Below, piece after piece: positions 7,379-15,481 of a stretch of 64,000 bases of DNA. The stretch is from NCBI GenBank assembly GCA_947304355.1, contig CAMZAX010000008.1, positions 17,713 through 81,712 of the forward strand, in the 5' to 3' direction. Position 1 is the stretch's first letter, and each line of letters begins with the position of its first letter. Source of the DNA: an uncultured Selenomonadales bacterium. Lineage in GTDB: Bacteria; Bacillota; Negativicutes; Selenomonadales; Selenomonadaceae. The notes under the pieces were generated by a model. It was not told the origin of the DNA and did no database searches. It was given only the letters and a program-made list of their open reading frames with translations. A program made the position numbers and the translations under genes.

Positions 7379-9280
7379 TCATTCAAAGCCGAGGAGCCTG
7401 CCGCCCTGATAGACGATAAGCGACACAACCCACGCGACCGCCGTCGTGTAGAAAAATACGAACGCCATCCACTTGAAGCCTTGCGCCTCTTTCTTGACGG
7501 TGCCGAGCGCGGTCATGCACGGCGAATACAGCAAGCTGAACACCATGAACGCCAACGCCGACAGCGGAGTGAACGCGCTGCCCATTGACGTTGCATTTAA
7601 GACTTCTGCAGTGCCTTCCGCATCGTCCGTGTCAACAGAATCTTCGTCCACGCCGTAAAGAATTCCCATCGTCGAGACGACAGCTTCTTTCGCAAGGATG
7701 CCCGTCACGACAGACGCGCCCGCTTCCCACGTGTCAAAGCCTTGCGGGGCGAACAGCACGGACGTCGTCGAGCCGATACTTGCAAGATAACTGGTGTCCA
7801 TGTCTTCGGTCATGCCGTCGGAATTGAAATTGCTGAGGAACCAAATTATAACGCTCATCGCGAAAATAATCGTGCCGGCTTTAATCAAGTAGCCCTTGCC
7901 CTTGTCCCACGCCTCAAGCAGGACGGTTTTAATGTCGGGCAGACGATACGGCGGCAGTTCAAGCAGGAAGGTCGATTGCCGTTCGGTGAACATCGTCGAG
8001 CTTAAAACTTTCGCCATAACAATCGCCGTGATTATGCCGAGGAAATACATTGCGAAGACGACGTTGGCAACGTTGTCGGGGAAGAACATCGCCGCGAACA
8101 GCGCGATAATCGGGACTTTTGCGTTGCAGGTTATGAACGGCGTCACGAAGATTGAAATCATCCTGTCCTTGTGCGTGTCGAGTGCGCGATTCGCCATAAT
8201 GGCGGGGACGGCGCAACCGAAGCCCATCATCAGCGGCATAATCGATTTGCCCGACAAACCTGCGCGGCGCATAATCGGATCCATAATGAACGCGACGCGA
8301 GCCATATAACCCGTGCCGTCGAGGAAACTCAAAATGATAAACAGCGTGAAAATCAGCGGCACGAAGTTGATAACCGCGCCGACGCCCGCGATAATGCCGT
8401 CCGAAACGAGCGACTGCATCCAACCTTCGACGCCCGCCGCCTCCATTGACTCCGCCGCCCAAGGTACAAGCGTTTCGTCGAAGAATTCGCCGACAATGTC
8501 CGCAAGCGGTTGCCCTATCCAGTTGAACGAGATTTGGAACATCAAATAGAATATTGCAATCATCAAGATTATCGACGTGACGCCGTTGGCAAGGTAGGAG
8601 TCAAGCTTTTCGGTGAGCGTCTTGCCCGCCGCGCTGACCGTCACCGCGCTTGCCATAATCTTATCAATCAAGTCGTAACGCGCCGCGATAATTTCTTCGT
8701 CGACCTTCGCGGGAGCCAAGCCGCTGCGTTCCAGGTTGCGGACGCGCTCAATGTGTTCGTTGATAAGTTTGCTCGGTTTGTAGTTCGTCATGACGGCGTT
8801 GGTGAACACGTCAAGCAATTTGCGGACGCTTTTGTTGCTGCGCCCGACGGTGTTTGTCACGGGCATGCCGAAGGCGTCTTCGAGCTTCTTCATGTCGATT
8901 TTAATGCCGTGACGTTCGGCCTCGTCCATCATGTTCAGGTTGAGGATAAGCGGAATGCCGTTTTCCATGAGCTGAACCGTTAGGAACAAGTTGCGCGAGA
9001 TATTCGACGCGTCGATAATGTTGACGACGATATCGGGCTTGTTGGTCTTGAAATAATCGCTGACGACCTGTTCTTCCTGCGAGCGGGCGTTGATTGAATA
9101 AGTGCCGGGCAAGTCAATGACGGAAATTTTTCTGCCGTTGTGTTCGATGACGCCGACTTTCTTGTCGACGGTGACGCCCGGCCAGTTGCCGATTTTCTGC
9201 CGCGCGCCCGTGAGTTCGTTAAAGATTGTCGATTTGCCGGTATTGGGGTTGCCGGTCAAAGCTACTGATAATGCTGACAT
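7379..9280 (-). CDS. feoB: Ferrous iron transport protein B
   Basis: FeoB is the GTP-gated inner-membrane Fe(II) transporter. The N-terminal G domain shows G1 GNPNTGKST (residues 9-17), switch I followed by G3 DLPGTYS, and a G4-region NLNMMDEA. The membrane part shows the paired Gate motifs, including PLMMGFGCAVPAIMA and FTPLSALAFMVFSLLYSPCMTALG. At 633 aa it is shorter than many FeoB proteins, mostly in the region after the G domain and at the C-terminus. The ATG follows GAAGGTG. It is transcribed with feoA and the Cys-rich/HMA gene. Confidence 0.95.
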   Translation of the reverse strand: MSALSVALTGNPNTGKSTIFNELTGARQKIGNWPGVTVDKKVGVIEHNGRKISVIDLPGTYSINARSQEEQVVSDYFKTNKPDIVVNIIDASNISRNLFLTVQLMENGIPLILNLNMMDEAERHGIKIDMKKLEDAFGMPVTNTVGRSNKSVRKLLDVFTNAVMTNYKPSKLINEHIERVRNLERSGLAPAKVDEEIIAARYDLIDKIMASAVTVSAAGKTLTEKLDSYLANGVTSIILMIAIFYLMFQISFNWIGQPLADIVGEFFDETLVPWAAESMEAAGVEGWMQSLVSDGIIAGVGAVINFVPLIFTLFIILSFLDGTGYMARVAFIMDPIMRRAGLSGKSIMPLMMGFGCAVPAIMANRALDTHKDRMISIFVTPFITCNAKVPIIALFAAMFFPDNVANVVFAMYFLGIITAIVMAKVLSSTMFTERQSTFLLELPPYRLPDIKTVLLEAWDKGKGYLIKAGTIIFAMSVIIWFLSNFNSDGMTEDMDTSYLASIGSTTSVLFAPQGFDTWEAGASVVTGILAKEAVVSTMGILYGVDEDSVDTDDAEGTAEVLNATSMGSAFTPLSALAFMVFSLLYSPCMTALGTVKKEAQGFKWMAFVFFYTTAVAWVVSLIVYQGGRLLGFE

Positions 9281-9300
9281 TTAATCACCTTCCTTGTTGT

Positions 9301-9531
9301 TCAGCCGACTTCGGAAACTTCAATCTGCGCGGCGTCGTCGCGTCGCATGGCGAGGTTGTAGGAACGCAGGCGCAGGGCAATGGGGTCGCCGAACGGTGCC
9401 GAGTTCAAAATTTCCACGCGCGTGCCGGGAATTAAGCCCATGGTCATGAGCCGCTGTTTGAGTTCGGATTCGCCGACGGAATCGATTCGCACGACCATGC
9501 CGGGCTTTGTATCTTTAAGCGTCAATGTCAT
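9301..9531 (-). CDS. feoA: Ferrous iron transport protein A
   Basis: A 76-aa SH3-like FeoA protein: residues after the start read TLKDTKPGMVVRID, then LKQRLMTMGLIPGTRVE, the family signature, and it ends with a basic/acidic beta hairpin. FeoA supports FeoB, probably by contacting its G domain. The longer open frame to 9681 crosses the promoter and is not used. Either the ATG at 9531, only three bases after GGAG, or a TTG at 9525 with better spacing could be the start. First gene of the feo operon. Confidence 0.9.
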   Translation of the reverse strand: MTLTLKDTKPGMVVRIDSVGESELKQRLMTMGLIPGTRVEILNSAPFGDPIALRLRSYNLAMRRDDAAQIEVSEVG

Positions 9532-9568
9532 CAGCTCCTTGAAAAAGATTTTCGTTTGCTTGCCGCGA

Positions 9569-9597
9569 AGTTTATCACGCGTGAAAACAATTATCAA
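9569..9597 (-). promoter_or_regulatory. feo operon promoter with Fur-like site
   Basis: On the minus strand TTGATA and TAAACT are 17 bases apart, 38 bases upstream of feoA. The stretch TGATAATTGTTTTCA (9582-9596) overlaps the -35 box and resembles a 7-1-7 Fur half-site pair. Iron repression is plausible but inferred. Confidence 0.55.
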
Positions 9598-9621
9598 CAC
9601 CCTTGCAAAAATTTTTGCAAC

Positions 9622-9653
9622 AAAAAAGAGCCGCCCCGCAATCGGAACGACTC
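9622..9653 (-). terminator. Intrinsic terminator of the M18 aminopeptidase gene
   Basis: An 11-bp stem (GAGTCGTTCCG / CGGGGCGGCTC, with G-T pairs) and four-base loop are followed by six T on the minus strand. Confidence 0.8.
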
Positions 9654-9667
9654 CCGCGAAAAATTTT

Positions 9668-11077
9668 TCAGATTTCGGCAAGAAAAGCCGCGTAACCTTT
9701 TTTCGTTTCGTAAATGTCGATTTTGGACGTTGCCTCCCACGGCGCGTGCATACTCAACACCGCGACGCCGCTGTCGATGACTTCCATGCCGTATTCAGCC
9801 ATCATGTAGGCGATCGTGCCGCCGCCGCCGAGGTCAACCTTGCCCAGTTCGCTGAATTGATATTTGACGTTGTGCTTGTCGAGAATGCCGCGCAGTTTGC
9901 CGACGTATTCGGCGTTGGCGTCGCTGGAACCCGACTTGCCGCGCGAACCAGTGAACTTGTTGAACACCATGCCCTTGCCGAGGTAGGCGACGTTGCGTTT
10001 TTCAAAGGCGGAAGCATACAGCGCGTCGAAGGCACTGGACACGTCCGAGCTTAACATGAACGAATTTCTTAACGCGCGGCGCAGGGCGAGTTCGCTGTAC
10101 TGTCCGCAGGCGTTCAAGAGTTCGGCGAGCGTGTTCGCGAAAAAGCGGGACTTCATGCCGGTCGCGCCGTAGCTGCCGATTTCCTCCTTGTCGACGAGCA
10201 GACAGCACGCGGTTTTCCCGAAAGTTTGATTCGCCGCCTCCAGCATGGCGACGAGCGACGTGTAGGAGCAAACGCGGTCGTCTTGCCCGTAGCCGAGCAC
10301 CATTGAGCGGTCAAAGCCGAGTTCGCGAGCCTTGCCCGCCGGCACCAGCGCGAGTTCAGCCGAAATGAAGTCTTCTTCGTCGATGTCGTATTTGTCCTTG
10401 AGGAGCTTGAGGACGCCGCGCTTGACGGACTCTTTGTCGTTTTCTTTGAGCGGGTAATTGCCGACGAGGATGTCGAGCTTTTCGCCTTCGATAACTTTAT
10501 CGGCGGTCTTTTTAAGCTGTTCCTGCGACAAGTGAATCAGCAAATCCGTCACGCAAAACACGGGGTCGCCTGCGTCTTCGCCGATGACGATTTCGATAAC
10601 GCGCCCGTCCTTTTTGACAACGACGCCGTGCATGGCGAGCGGCAAGGTAACCCACTGATATTTTTTGATGCCGCCGTAATAATGCGTGTCGAGGTAGGCA
10701 AGCCCGCTGTCTTCGTAAAGCGGATTCTGCTTGAGGTCGAGGCGGCAAGTGTCGATGTGCGCGCCGAGAATTTTCAAGCCGTTTTCGAGCGGCTCCGTGC
10801 CGATTTGGAACAGCGCGACGGTTTTCTTCATGCAGACGCTGTAAACTTTGTCGCCCGCCGCGAGCTTGCCGCCGGACTTAATCACGTCGTCGAGATTTTT
10901 GTAGCCGACAGCCTCCGCGCGCTTTACCGCCTCAACGACGGATTCGCGTTCGGTCTTGCAGCGGCTGATGAAGTCGATGTAACCCGCCGCCAGCTGTTCC
11001 ATGGCAGCCTTGTCGTCGTCGGTGTATTCGCTCCAGACGGAAAATTTTTTGTCTTTGGTGTCTTTGTCGTCAGACAT
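9668..11077 (-). CDS. M18-family aminopeptidase
   Basis: A zinc aminopeptidase of about 469 aa. Metal-site segments are visible: GAHIDTCRLDLK, VDKEEIGSYGATG with the catalytic glutamate pair, and the C-terminal SMHAPWEATSKIDIYET. It should release N-terminal residues from peptides in the cytoplasm. The ATG at 11077 sits eight bases after a perfect AAGGAG. The same frame is open upstream to a TTG at 11173, itself 12 bases after GGAGGTGAT inside the dusB end; that start would add 32 residues of basic helix, so two start sites are possible. It follows dusB and coaX on the same strand. Confidence 0.9.
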   Translation of the reverse strand: MSDDKDTKDKKFSVWSEYTDDDKAAMEQLAAGYIDFISRCKTERESVVEAVKRAEAVGYKNLDDVIKSGGKLAAGDKVYSVCMKKTVALFQIGTEPLENGLKILGAHIDTCRLDLKQNPLYEDSGLAYLDTHYYGGIKKYQWVTLPLAMHGVVVKKDGRVIEIVIGEDAGDPVFCVTDLLIHLSQEQLKKTADKVIEGEKLDILVGNYPLKENDKESVKRGVLKLLKDKYDIDEEDFISAELALVPAGKARELGFDRSMVLGYGQDDRVCSYTSLVAMLEAANQTFGKTACCLLVDKEEIGSYGATGMKSRFFANTLAELLNACGQYSELALRRALRNSFMLSSDVSSAFDALYASAFEKRNVAYLGKGMVFNKFTGSRGKSGSSDANAEYVGKLRGILDKHNVKYQFSELGKVDLGGGGTIAYMMAEYGMEVIDSGVAVLSMHAPWEATSKIDIYETKKGYAAFLAEI

Positions 11078-11159
11078 TTTGCGTTTCTCCTTTTCGAGTT
11101 TGATTTGTTTCCACGCGCGCAATTTGTCCCGCAATTCGGAAACCTGCGCGGCAAGTGTT

Positions 11160-12140
11160 TTATCGTCGGTCAATAAGGTTAATCACCTCCGTGAAGTCGT
11201 CGACGGTCTCCGCGCGGTTGAAGGCGTTGCGAAGTTCCGCGCCGCCGGGCAAGCCTTTGGTGTACCAGGCAGCGTGAGAACGCATTTCACGGACGCCGAC
11301 GCGTTCGCCCTTGTAATGAATAATCTTCGACAGGTGGCGGCGCATGACGTTGGCGCGTTCGTCGACGGCGGGCGGCGGAAGTTTTTCGCCCGTCAAAAAA
11401 TATTTCAGCAGGCGATTGATAATCCACGGATTGCCCTGCGCGGCACGACCGATCATAACACCGTCGGCTTGCGTCACAGAAAAAATTTTATCGAGACTGT
11501 CGAAGTCACGCACGTCGCCGTTGGCAATGACGGGAATCGTGACGGCGGCTTTGATTGCGGCAATCGCGTCCCAATCGGCCGAACCCGAATAAAATTGTTC
11601 GCGCGTCCTGCCGTGCACGGTCATGAAATCGACGCCCGCGCTTTCCGCCCGCCGCGCGACTTCCACGGCGTTGATATGAGCCGCGTCGACGCCGAGCCGA
11701 ATCTTTACGCTGACGGGCAAGCTGACGGACTTTTTGACGGCGGACAGAATTTTTTCGAGCAACGCGGGATTTTTCATGAGCGCGGAGCCGTCGCCGTTCT
11801 TGACGATTTTGGGCGCGGGACAGCCCGCATTAAAATCAATGACGGCAGCCGAGCCGAGTTGTTCGACGTAAGCCGCCGCAGCCGCGCAGATTGTCGGGTC
11901 TGAGCCGAAAATTTGAATCGCCGTCGGTCGTTCAGCCGCGACGGTCTCAAGCATTGCCAAAGTTTTTTCGTTGCGGTATTGCACGCCCGCCGCGCTTACC
12001 ATTTCCGAAAACATCAGCAAGTTTTTTCGGGCGAAGTCGTCGCCGATAAGTTCGCGCACGAGAATTCTGAACGCCGTATCCGTGACGCCCGCCATCGGCG
12101 CGAGGAAAATCGGCGTCTTGAAAATTTCAGCGACCGTCAT
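11160..12140 (-). CDS. dusB: tRNA dihydrouridine synthase
   Basis: The 326-aa flavoprotein reduces uridines in the tRNA D-loop. It begins with the TIM-barrel FMN-binding LAPMAGVTDTAFR. The catalytic cysteine lies in FNAGCPAPKIVKNGDGSALM near residue 110, and the FMN-phosphate loop IANGDVRD and IGRAAQGNPW follow. Its ATG overlaps the coaX stop by four bases (ATGA), so the two are translationally coupled. Length and motifs agree with the DusB subfamily common in Firmicutes. Confidence 0.92.
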   Translation of the reverse strand: MTVAEIFKTPIFLAPMAGVTDTAFRILVRELIGDDFARKNLLMFSEMVSAAGVQYRNEKTLAMLETVAAERPTAIQIFGSDPTICAAAAAYVEQLGSAAVIDFNAGCPAPKIVKNGDGSALMKNPALLEKILSAVKKSVSLPVSVKIRLGVDAAHINAVEVARRAESAGVDFMTVHGRTREQFYSGSADWDAIAAIKAAVTIPVIANGDVRDFDSLDKIFSVTQADGVMIGRAAQGNPWIINRLLKYFLTGEKLPPPAVDERANVMRRHLSKIIHYKGERVGVREMRSHAAWYTKGLPGGAELRNAFNRAETVDDFTEVINLIDRR

Positions 12141-12910
12141 TGCGAATTTCTGTCGTGCAGGACGCGCAAGCCGCTGAGCGTCAAGAAGTGGTCGATTCGG
12201 TCGATTGTCTTCGATTCGCGCTGAATCATCTTGGCGAGACCACCCGTCGCGATAACCTTGGCGTGCCAGTCCGCGCCCATTTCGGAGCGAATCTTTTCGA
12301 CAATCGCGTCAATCTGCCCGACGTAGCCGTAGATAATGCCCGCCTGCATACAAGTCGTCGTGTTGTGCCCGATTACGCTTTTGGGCGGAATAAGTTCAAT
12401 GCGCGGCAACTTGGCGGTCGAGCTGAAAAGCGATTCGGCACTTGCGACGATACCGGGCGCAATGACGCCGCCGAGGAAGTCGCCCGTATCCGACACCACG
12501 TCGAAAGTCGTCGCCGTCCCGATGTCAATCACAATCAGCGGGCCGCCGTAAAGTTCAAAGGCACCCACGGCGTTGACGATTCTGTCCGCGCCGATTGTTC
12601 GCGGGTTCTCGTAATTTATCTTGATACCCGTCTTGATTCCGGGGCCGACAACCAGCGGCTTGACTTTGAAGTAACGCTCACACATTTTGGTTATCGGCAC
12701 AATCAGCGGCGGCACGACGGAGGAAATGATTATGTCCTTCACGTCGGAGATTTTCACGCCCTGATAGCGGAACAGGTCGTTAATCAACATGCCGTATTCG
12801 TCGCCGGTCTTTTGCCTGTCGGTCGATATGCGCCAATGTTTCATAAGATTTTTTCCGCTGTAGGTGCCCATGACGATATTGCTGTTTCCAATGTCGATAA
12901 CAAGCAGCAA
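12137..12910 (-). CDS. coaX: Type III pantothenate kinase
   Basis: The 257-aa enzyme phosphorylates pantothenate, the first step of coenzyme A synthesis. The ASKHA-fold motifs are plain: DIGNSNIVMG at residues 5-14, the GADRIVNAVGA substrate motif near 107, and DIGTATTFDVV near 128. CoaX enzymes need a monovalent cation and are not feedback-inhibited by CoA (family knowledge). The four-base overlap with dusB is a common arrangement in Firmicutes. It lies 20 bases after the broken glycosyltransferase gene. Confidence 0.93.
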   Translation of the reverse strand: MLLVIDIGNSNIVMGTYSGKNLMKHWRISTDRQKTGDEYGMLINDLFRYQGVKISDVKDIIISSVVPPLIVPITKMCERYFKVKPLVVGPGIKTGIKINYENPRTIGADRIVNAVGAFELYGGPLIVIDIGTATTFDVVSDTGDFLGGVIAPGIVASAESLFSSTAKLPRIELIPPKSVIGHNTTTCMQAGIIYGYVGQIDAIVEKIRSEMGADWHAKVIATGGLAKMIQRESKTIDRIDHFLTLSGLRVLHDRNSQ

Positions 12911-12930
12911 GTGACCACTTCCCTAAAAAT

Positions 12931-14206
12931 TTATTTCCAAGTCTTCAGGAGCCGTTGCAGATAATCCAAGTCGGTGAAATCTTTCCACATCCAGTTCACG
13001 CGCATGACGTTCATCATTTGCGGGATAATTTGCAGGCACGCGCCGCGCAGGTCGTTGACGACGGGATAGGGCAACGGCAACAGATCGGGCAGTTCGCGAA
13101 TCAAAAGTCGTGCGTCCGCCAAGCTCATGCCGCCGCTTGCAATGGTGCGGAGAATCGCGACAAGTGACGCCTCCTCGAAAAATTTTGCGGGTGCGTCGTC
13201 GGTCAGCCGTGTCTTGAGATATGCGGCGACTGCGCGACACGTAAGGAACGTTTCCATTTTGCCCGCGTAGAATTGCGGCGGGGTTGTCGGCACCAGCGTC
13301 GGCGACAGGTTTGTTGCCAGCGCGGTGAATAATCGTTCGTCGGCGCGAGACTTGTCGGGCGGTTGGAAAGTTTTTGCTCGCTCCGCGCGGTAGCGTAAAA
13401 TCCCGTCGTCGAATTCGTCGTTGCGGTCATTAAATTCCAAATAAGCTTTACGCATTGAATAGACTTGCATATTGCCGTCAGCAGGTCCGCGAGAAGTCTT
13501 TTGCATATATTCTTCGATTGATTTACACAGATAATGGTTGACAACAATTTTTTCGGCAGTCACAGGCTTACCATAGCCGCCCGATACGGGAATGGCGATT
13601 TCATTTATGGAGTAAACATCTGCAAAGTAATAGGGAAAGTGAGGACTGCTTAAAAAATTTATCTTTCGCGGATTGGCGATCGTTTTAATGAGAGCATTTG
13701 TTTCGCCTTTATCGGGTGTATAATCTTTCGGAGCACGCCGCGTGAATCGTTCAAGGACGCCGCGAGAGTAATCAGCTTTCTCTTGACCGTTGGAGCCGAA
13801 GTTTTGCCAATGAATTGCCAAGCCCGCCGCGTTCGGGTTGGGCGATAAAACTTCGTCGACAACTGTTGCAATAACCCCCCCCCCCGGCTGATTTTGGGAA
13901 GATGAACTCGTCGCCGTCAATGAACGCAATGTAGCGGCTTTGAAACTTGAAACTCTTGACAGCGTCATTGTAAGTCTGAATTTGCATGAACTTGCCGGGC
14001 GCGGAGATATAATCGGCGAGACCCGCCGCAACGTAGGGCTTTGCGATTTCCGCCTGATTGTCGGGGCTTTCGTTGTCTTAAAGATAAAAATGGTCGACGC
14101 CCGCCAGCAAATGATAATCAAGCCACTCCTTGATGTAAGGACCTTCGTTTTTCATGATAGCGACGACAGCCAGGTCGTGCAGGAAAAGATTTTTGTCGAC
14201 AGCCAA
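12931..14206 (-). pseudogene. GT92-like glycosyltransferase, out of frame at poly-C and with a nonsense codon
   Basis: Reading through two lesions gives a protein of about 425 aa. Its N-terminal part reads LAVVAIMKNEGPYIKEWLDY...GVDHFYL, then DNESPDN and the catalytic-type IAFIDGDEFIFP. These are features of the DUF23/GT92 or Glyco_tranf_2_4 glycosyltransferases. The likely TTG start at 14206 follows AAGGTGAT. A TAA at 14078-14080 stands where a tyrosine codon is expected (YL-stop-DNES). Then a G11 tract on the coding strand (13875-13885) shifts the frame; 10 or 13 G would rejoin it to VIATVVDEV. As read, only about 42 residues are made. The downstream 310 codons are intact, suggesting recent inactivation or a phase-OFF gene with an added mutation. 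Confidence 0.75.
13875..13885. repeat. C11/G11 homopolymer in a glycosyltransferase gene
   Basis: Eleven C on the plus strand encode a glycine run on the coding strand. The current length is one base away from an open frame (10 or 13). Confidence 0.9.
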
Positions 14207-14240
14207 AAAAAATCACCTTCGCAAATGAATCGTCATAACA

Positions 14241-14273
14241 AAGATAAAAGTGGCCTCCGGTCGAGCCACTTTA
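14241..14273 (-). terminator. Intrinsic terminator of the response-regulator gene
   Basis: AAAGTGGC / GCCACTTTT arms form a stem ending in T-rich sequence on the minus strand, just after the regulator stop and before the broken glycosyltransferase gene. Confidence 0.7.
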
Positions 14274-14295
14274 AGATAGTCGTCGTTTTAGGTCG

Positions 14296-15261
14296 TCAGC
14301 GGCGCAGAAGTTTCGATTCGATAATCGCCAAGTCGTCTTCGGAAAAATTCGGCTTCCTGATGTAACCCGCCGCCGCCGAACGTTTGATCTCGCTTAGGAT
14401 GGCAAAGTCGCGTGTGTCCGTCATGATTATCACGGGAATATTTTTCAGCTTGTTGTTGGCGGTTAAAAGCTCCAAGAACTTGAGCCCGTTGACGAAGGGC
14501 ATATCCAAGCTGACCAACACCAAATCTGCGCCGTGACTTTCCAGGTGACGCATACCCTCCGCTGCGCTTTGAGCAGTCGTCAATTCGCACGGGAAACGGT
14601 GTTGAATTGTGTCGCGTTCCTGCCGCAAGTCAAAAATGTCGTCTTCGATAAGGACAATGCGGAACGCCGTCTTTGAGCGCGTGTCGTCAAAGAATTCGTC
14701 ATTATCTTTGGCGTTGAGCACTTTGTTGATTCTTTCGACGAGGTCTTGCGGCGAACAGGGCTTTGTAACGTAATCCTGCACGCCAAGTGAAAAGACGCTT
14801 GCGACAAGTTCCCGTTGCGTCGAGCCGGACATCATCATCACGGGCAAAGATTGAAATTTCTCCTCGGAACGGATGCGACTTAACATATCGACGCCGTTAA
14901 AGTCCGCGTCCAAGATAACAAGATTTATATCGTGGCTTATGAGTGTGTTAATCGCGTTGAGGAGATTGTTTATCGCCAGGATTTTGCAGTCGGGCAATCC
15001 GCGTTCCAAAACGATTTTCGTTATGTTGAGGTTGCGTTCGTCGCTGTTGATAATCATGATTGTGGTTTCGTGCCGTTCCCCGGCGATTTTCTTCAAATCG
15101 TTGCGCTTCATCGCCTCAATGCGTCTGCCTTGCACTTTGGCACGTTCGCGAAATTTTTCAAGACAGAGCGAACAATAGAGCCCGGTTTCAATTATTTTTC
15201 CGCAGCCGGCGCACGGGCGTCCGACCGTTCGATTTCTGCTGTTCAATCCTTTTCCGGCCAT
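14296..15261 (-). CDS. Double-receiver response regulator with zinc-ribbon-like N-terminus
   Basis: About 321 aa without an output domain. Residues 15-35 hold two CxxC pairs (CAGC, CSLC), suggesting a small zinc ribbon. Receiver 1 (about 65-185) has the phosphoacceptor aspartate in ILDADFNG and the lysine in VTKPCSP. Receiver 2 (about 200-320) has the acidic pair IEDD and the lysine YIRKPN, but the phosphoacceptor position in LVLVSLDMP is serine, so it may not be phosphorylated in the usual way. ATG at 15261 is chosen because the promoter occupies the longer open frame. GGAGG lies about 14 bases upstream. No partner kinase is nearby. Confidence 0.8.
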   Translation of the reverse strand: MAGKGLNSRNRTVGRPCAGCGKIIETGLYCSLCLEKFRERAKVQGRRIEAMKRNDLKKIAGERHETTIMIINSDERNLNITKIVLERGLPDCKILAINNLLNAINTLISHDINLVILDADFNGVDMLSRIRSEEKFQSLPVMMMSGSTQRELVASVFSLGVQDYVTKPCSPQDLVERINKVLNAKDNDEFFDDTRSKTAFRIVLIEDDIFDLRQERDTIQHRFPCELTTAQSAAEGMRHLESHGADLVLVSLDMPFVNGLKFLELLTANNKLKNIPVIIMTDTRDFAILSEIKRSAAAGYIRKPNFSEDDLAIIESKLLRR

Positions 15262-15311
15262 GTCGTTTAAAAATTCCCCTCCTCCGCGGAAACGCCAAGA
15301 GTACTTTCTAC

Positions 15312-15339
15312 AGTTTACTAATTTTCGCCGATATGTCAA
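15312..15339 (-). promoter_or_regulatory. Promoter of the double-receiver regulator
   Basis: TTGACA and TAAACT, 16 bases apart on the minus strand, end about 50 bases before the ATG at 15261. Confidence 0.6.
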
Positions 15340-15428
15340 TAAAAAAATCCGTCCGCTTCAAAAGACGCGGTGATTGATTACGGTTAGGAACGGTTGGACG
15401 CGACTGCTGTTCCGTCGCTTTTAAGCGA

Positions 15429-15462
15429 CAAAAAATCCGACGAGGTTGATCCCGCCGGATTT
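15429..15462 (-). terminator. Terminator of the glycogen operon
   Basis: Arms AATCCGGCGGG / CCTCGTCGGATT form a 12-bp stem with a short loop, followed by TTTTTT on the minus strand, 20 bases after glgA. Confidence 0.85.
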
Positions 15463-15481
15463 GCGTATTCAATCGTTAAGC

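Noticed and set aside
9531..9681. A longer FeoA with 50 extra N-terminal residues
   Set aside because: The extension crosses the feo promoter and has no ribosome site; FeoA proteins are about 75 aa.
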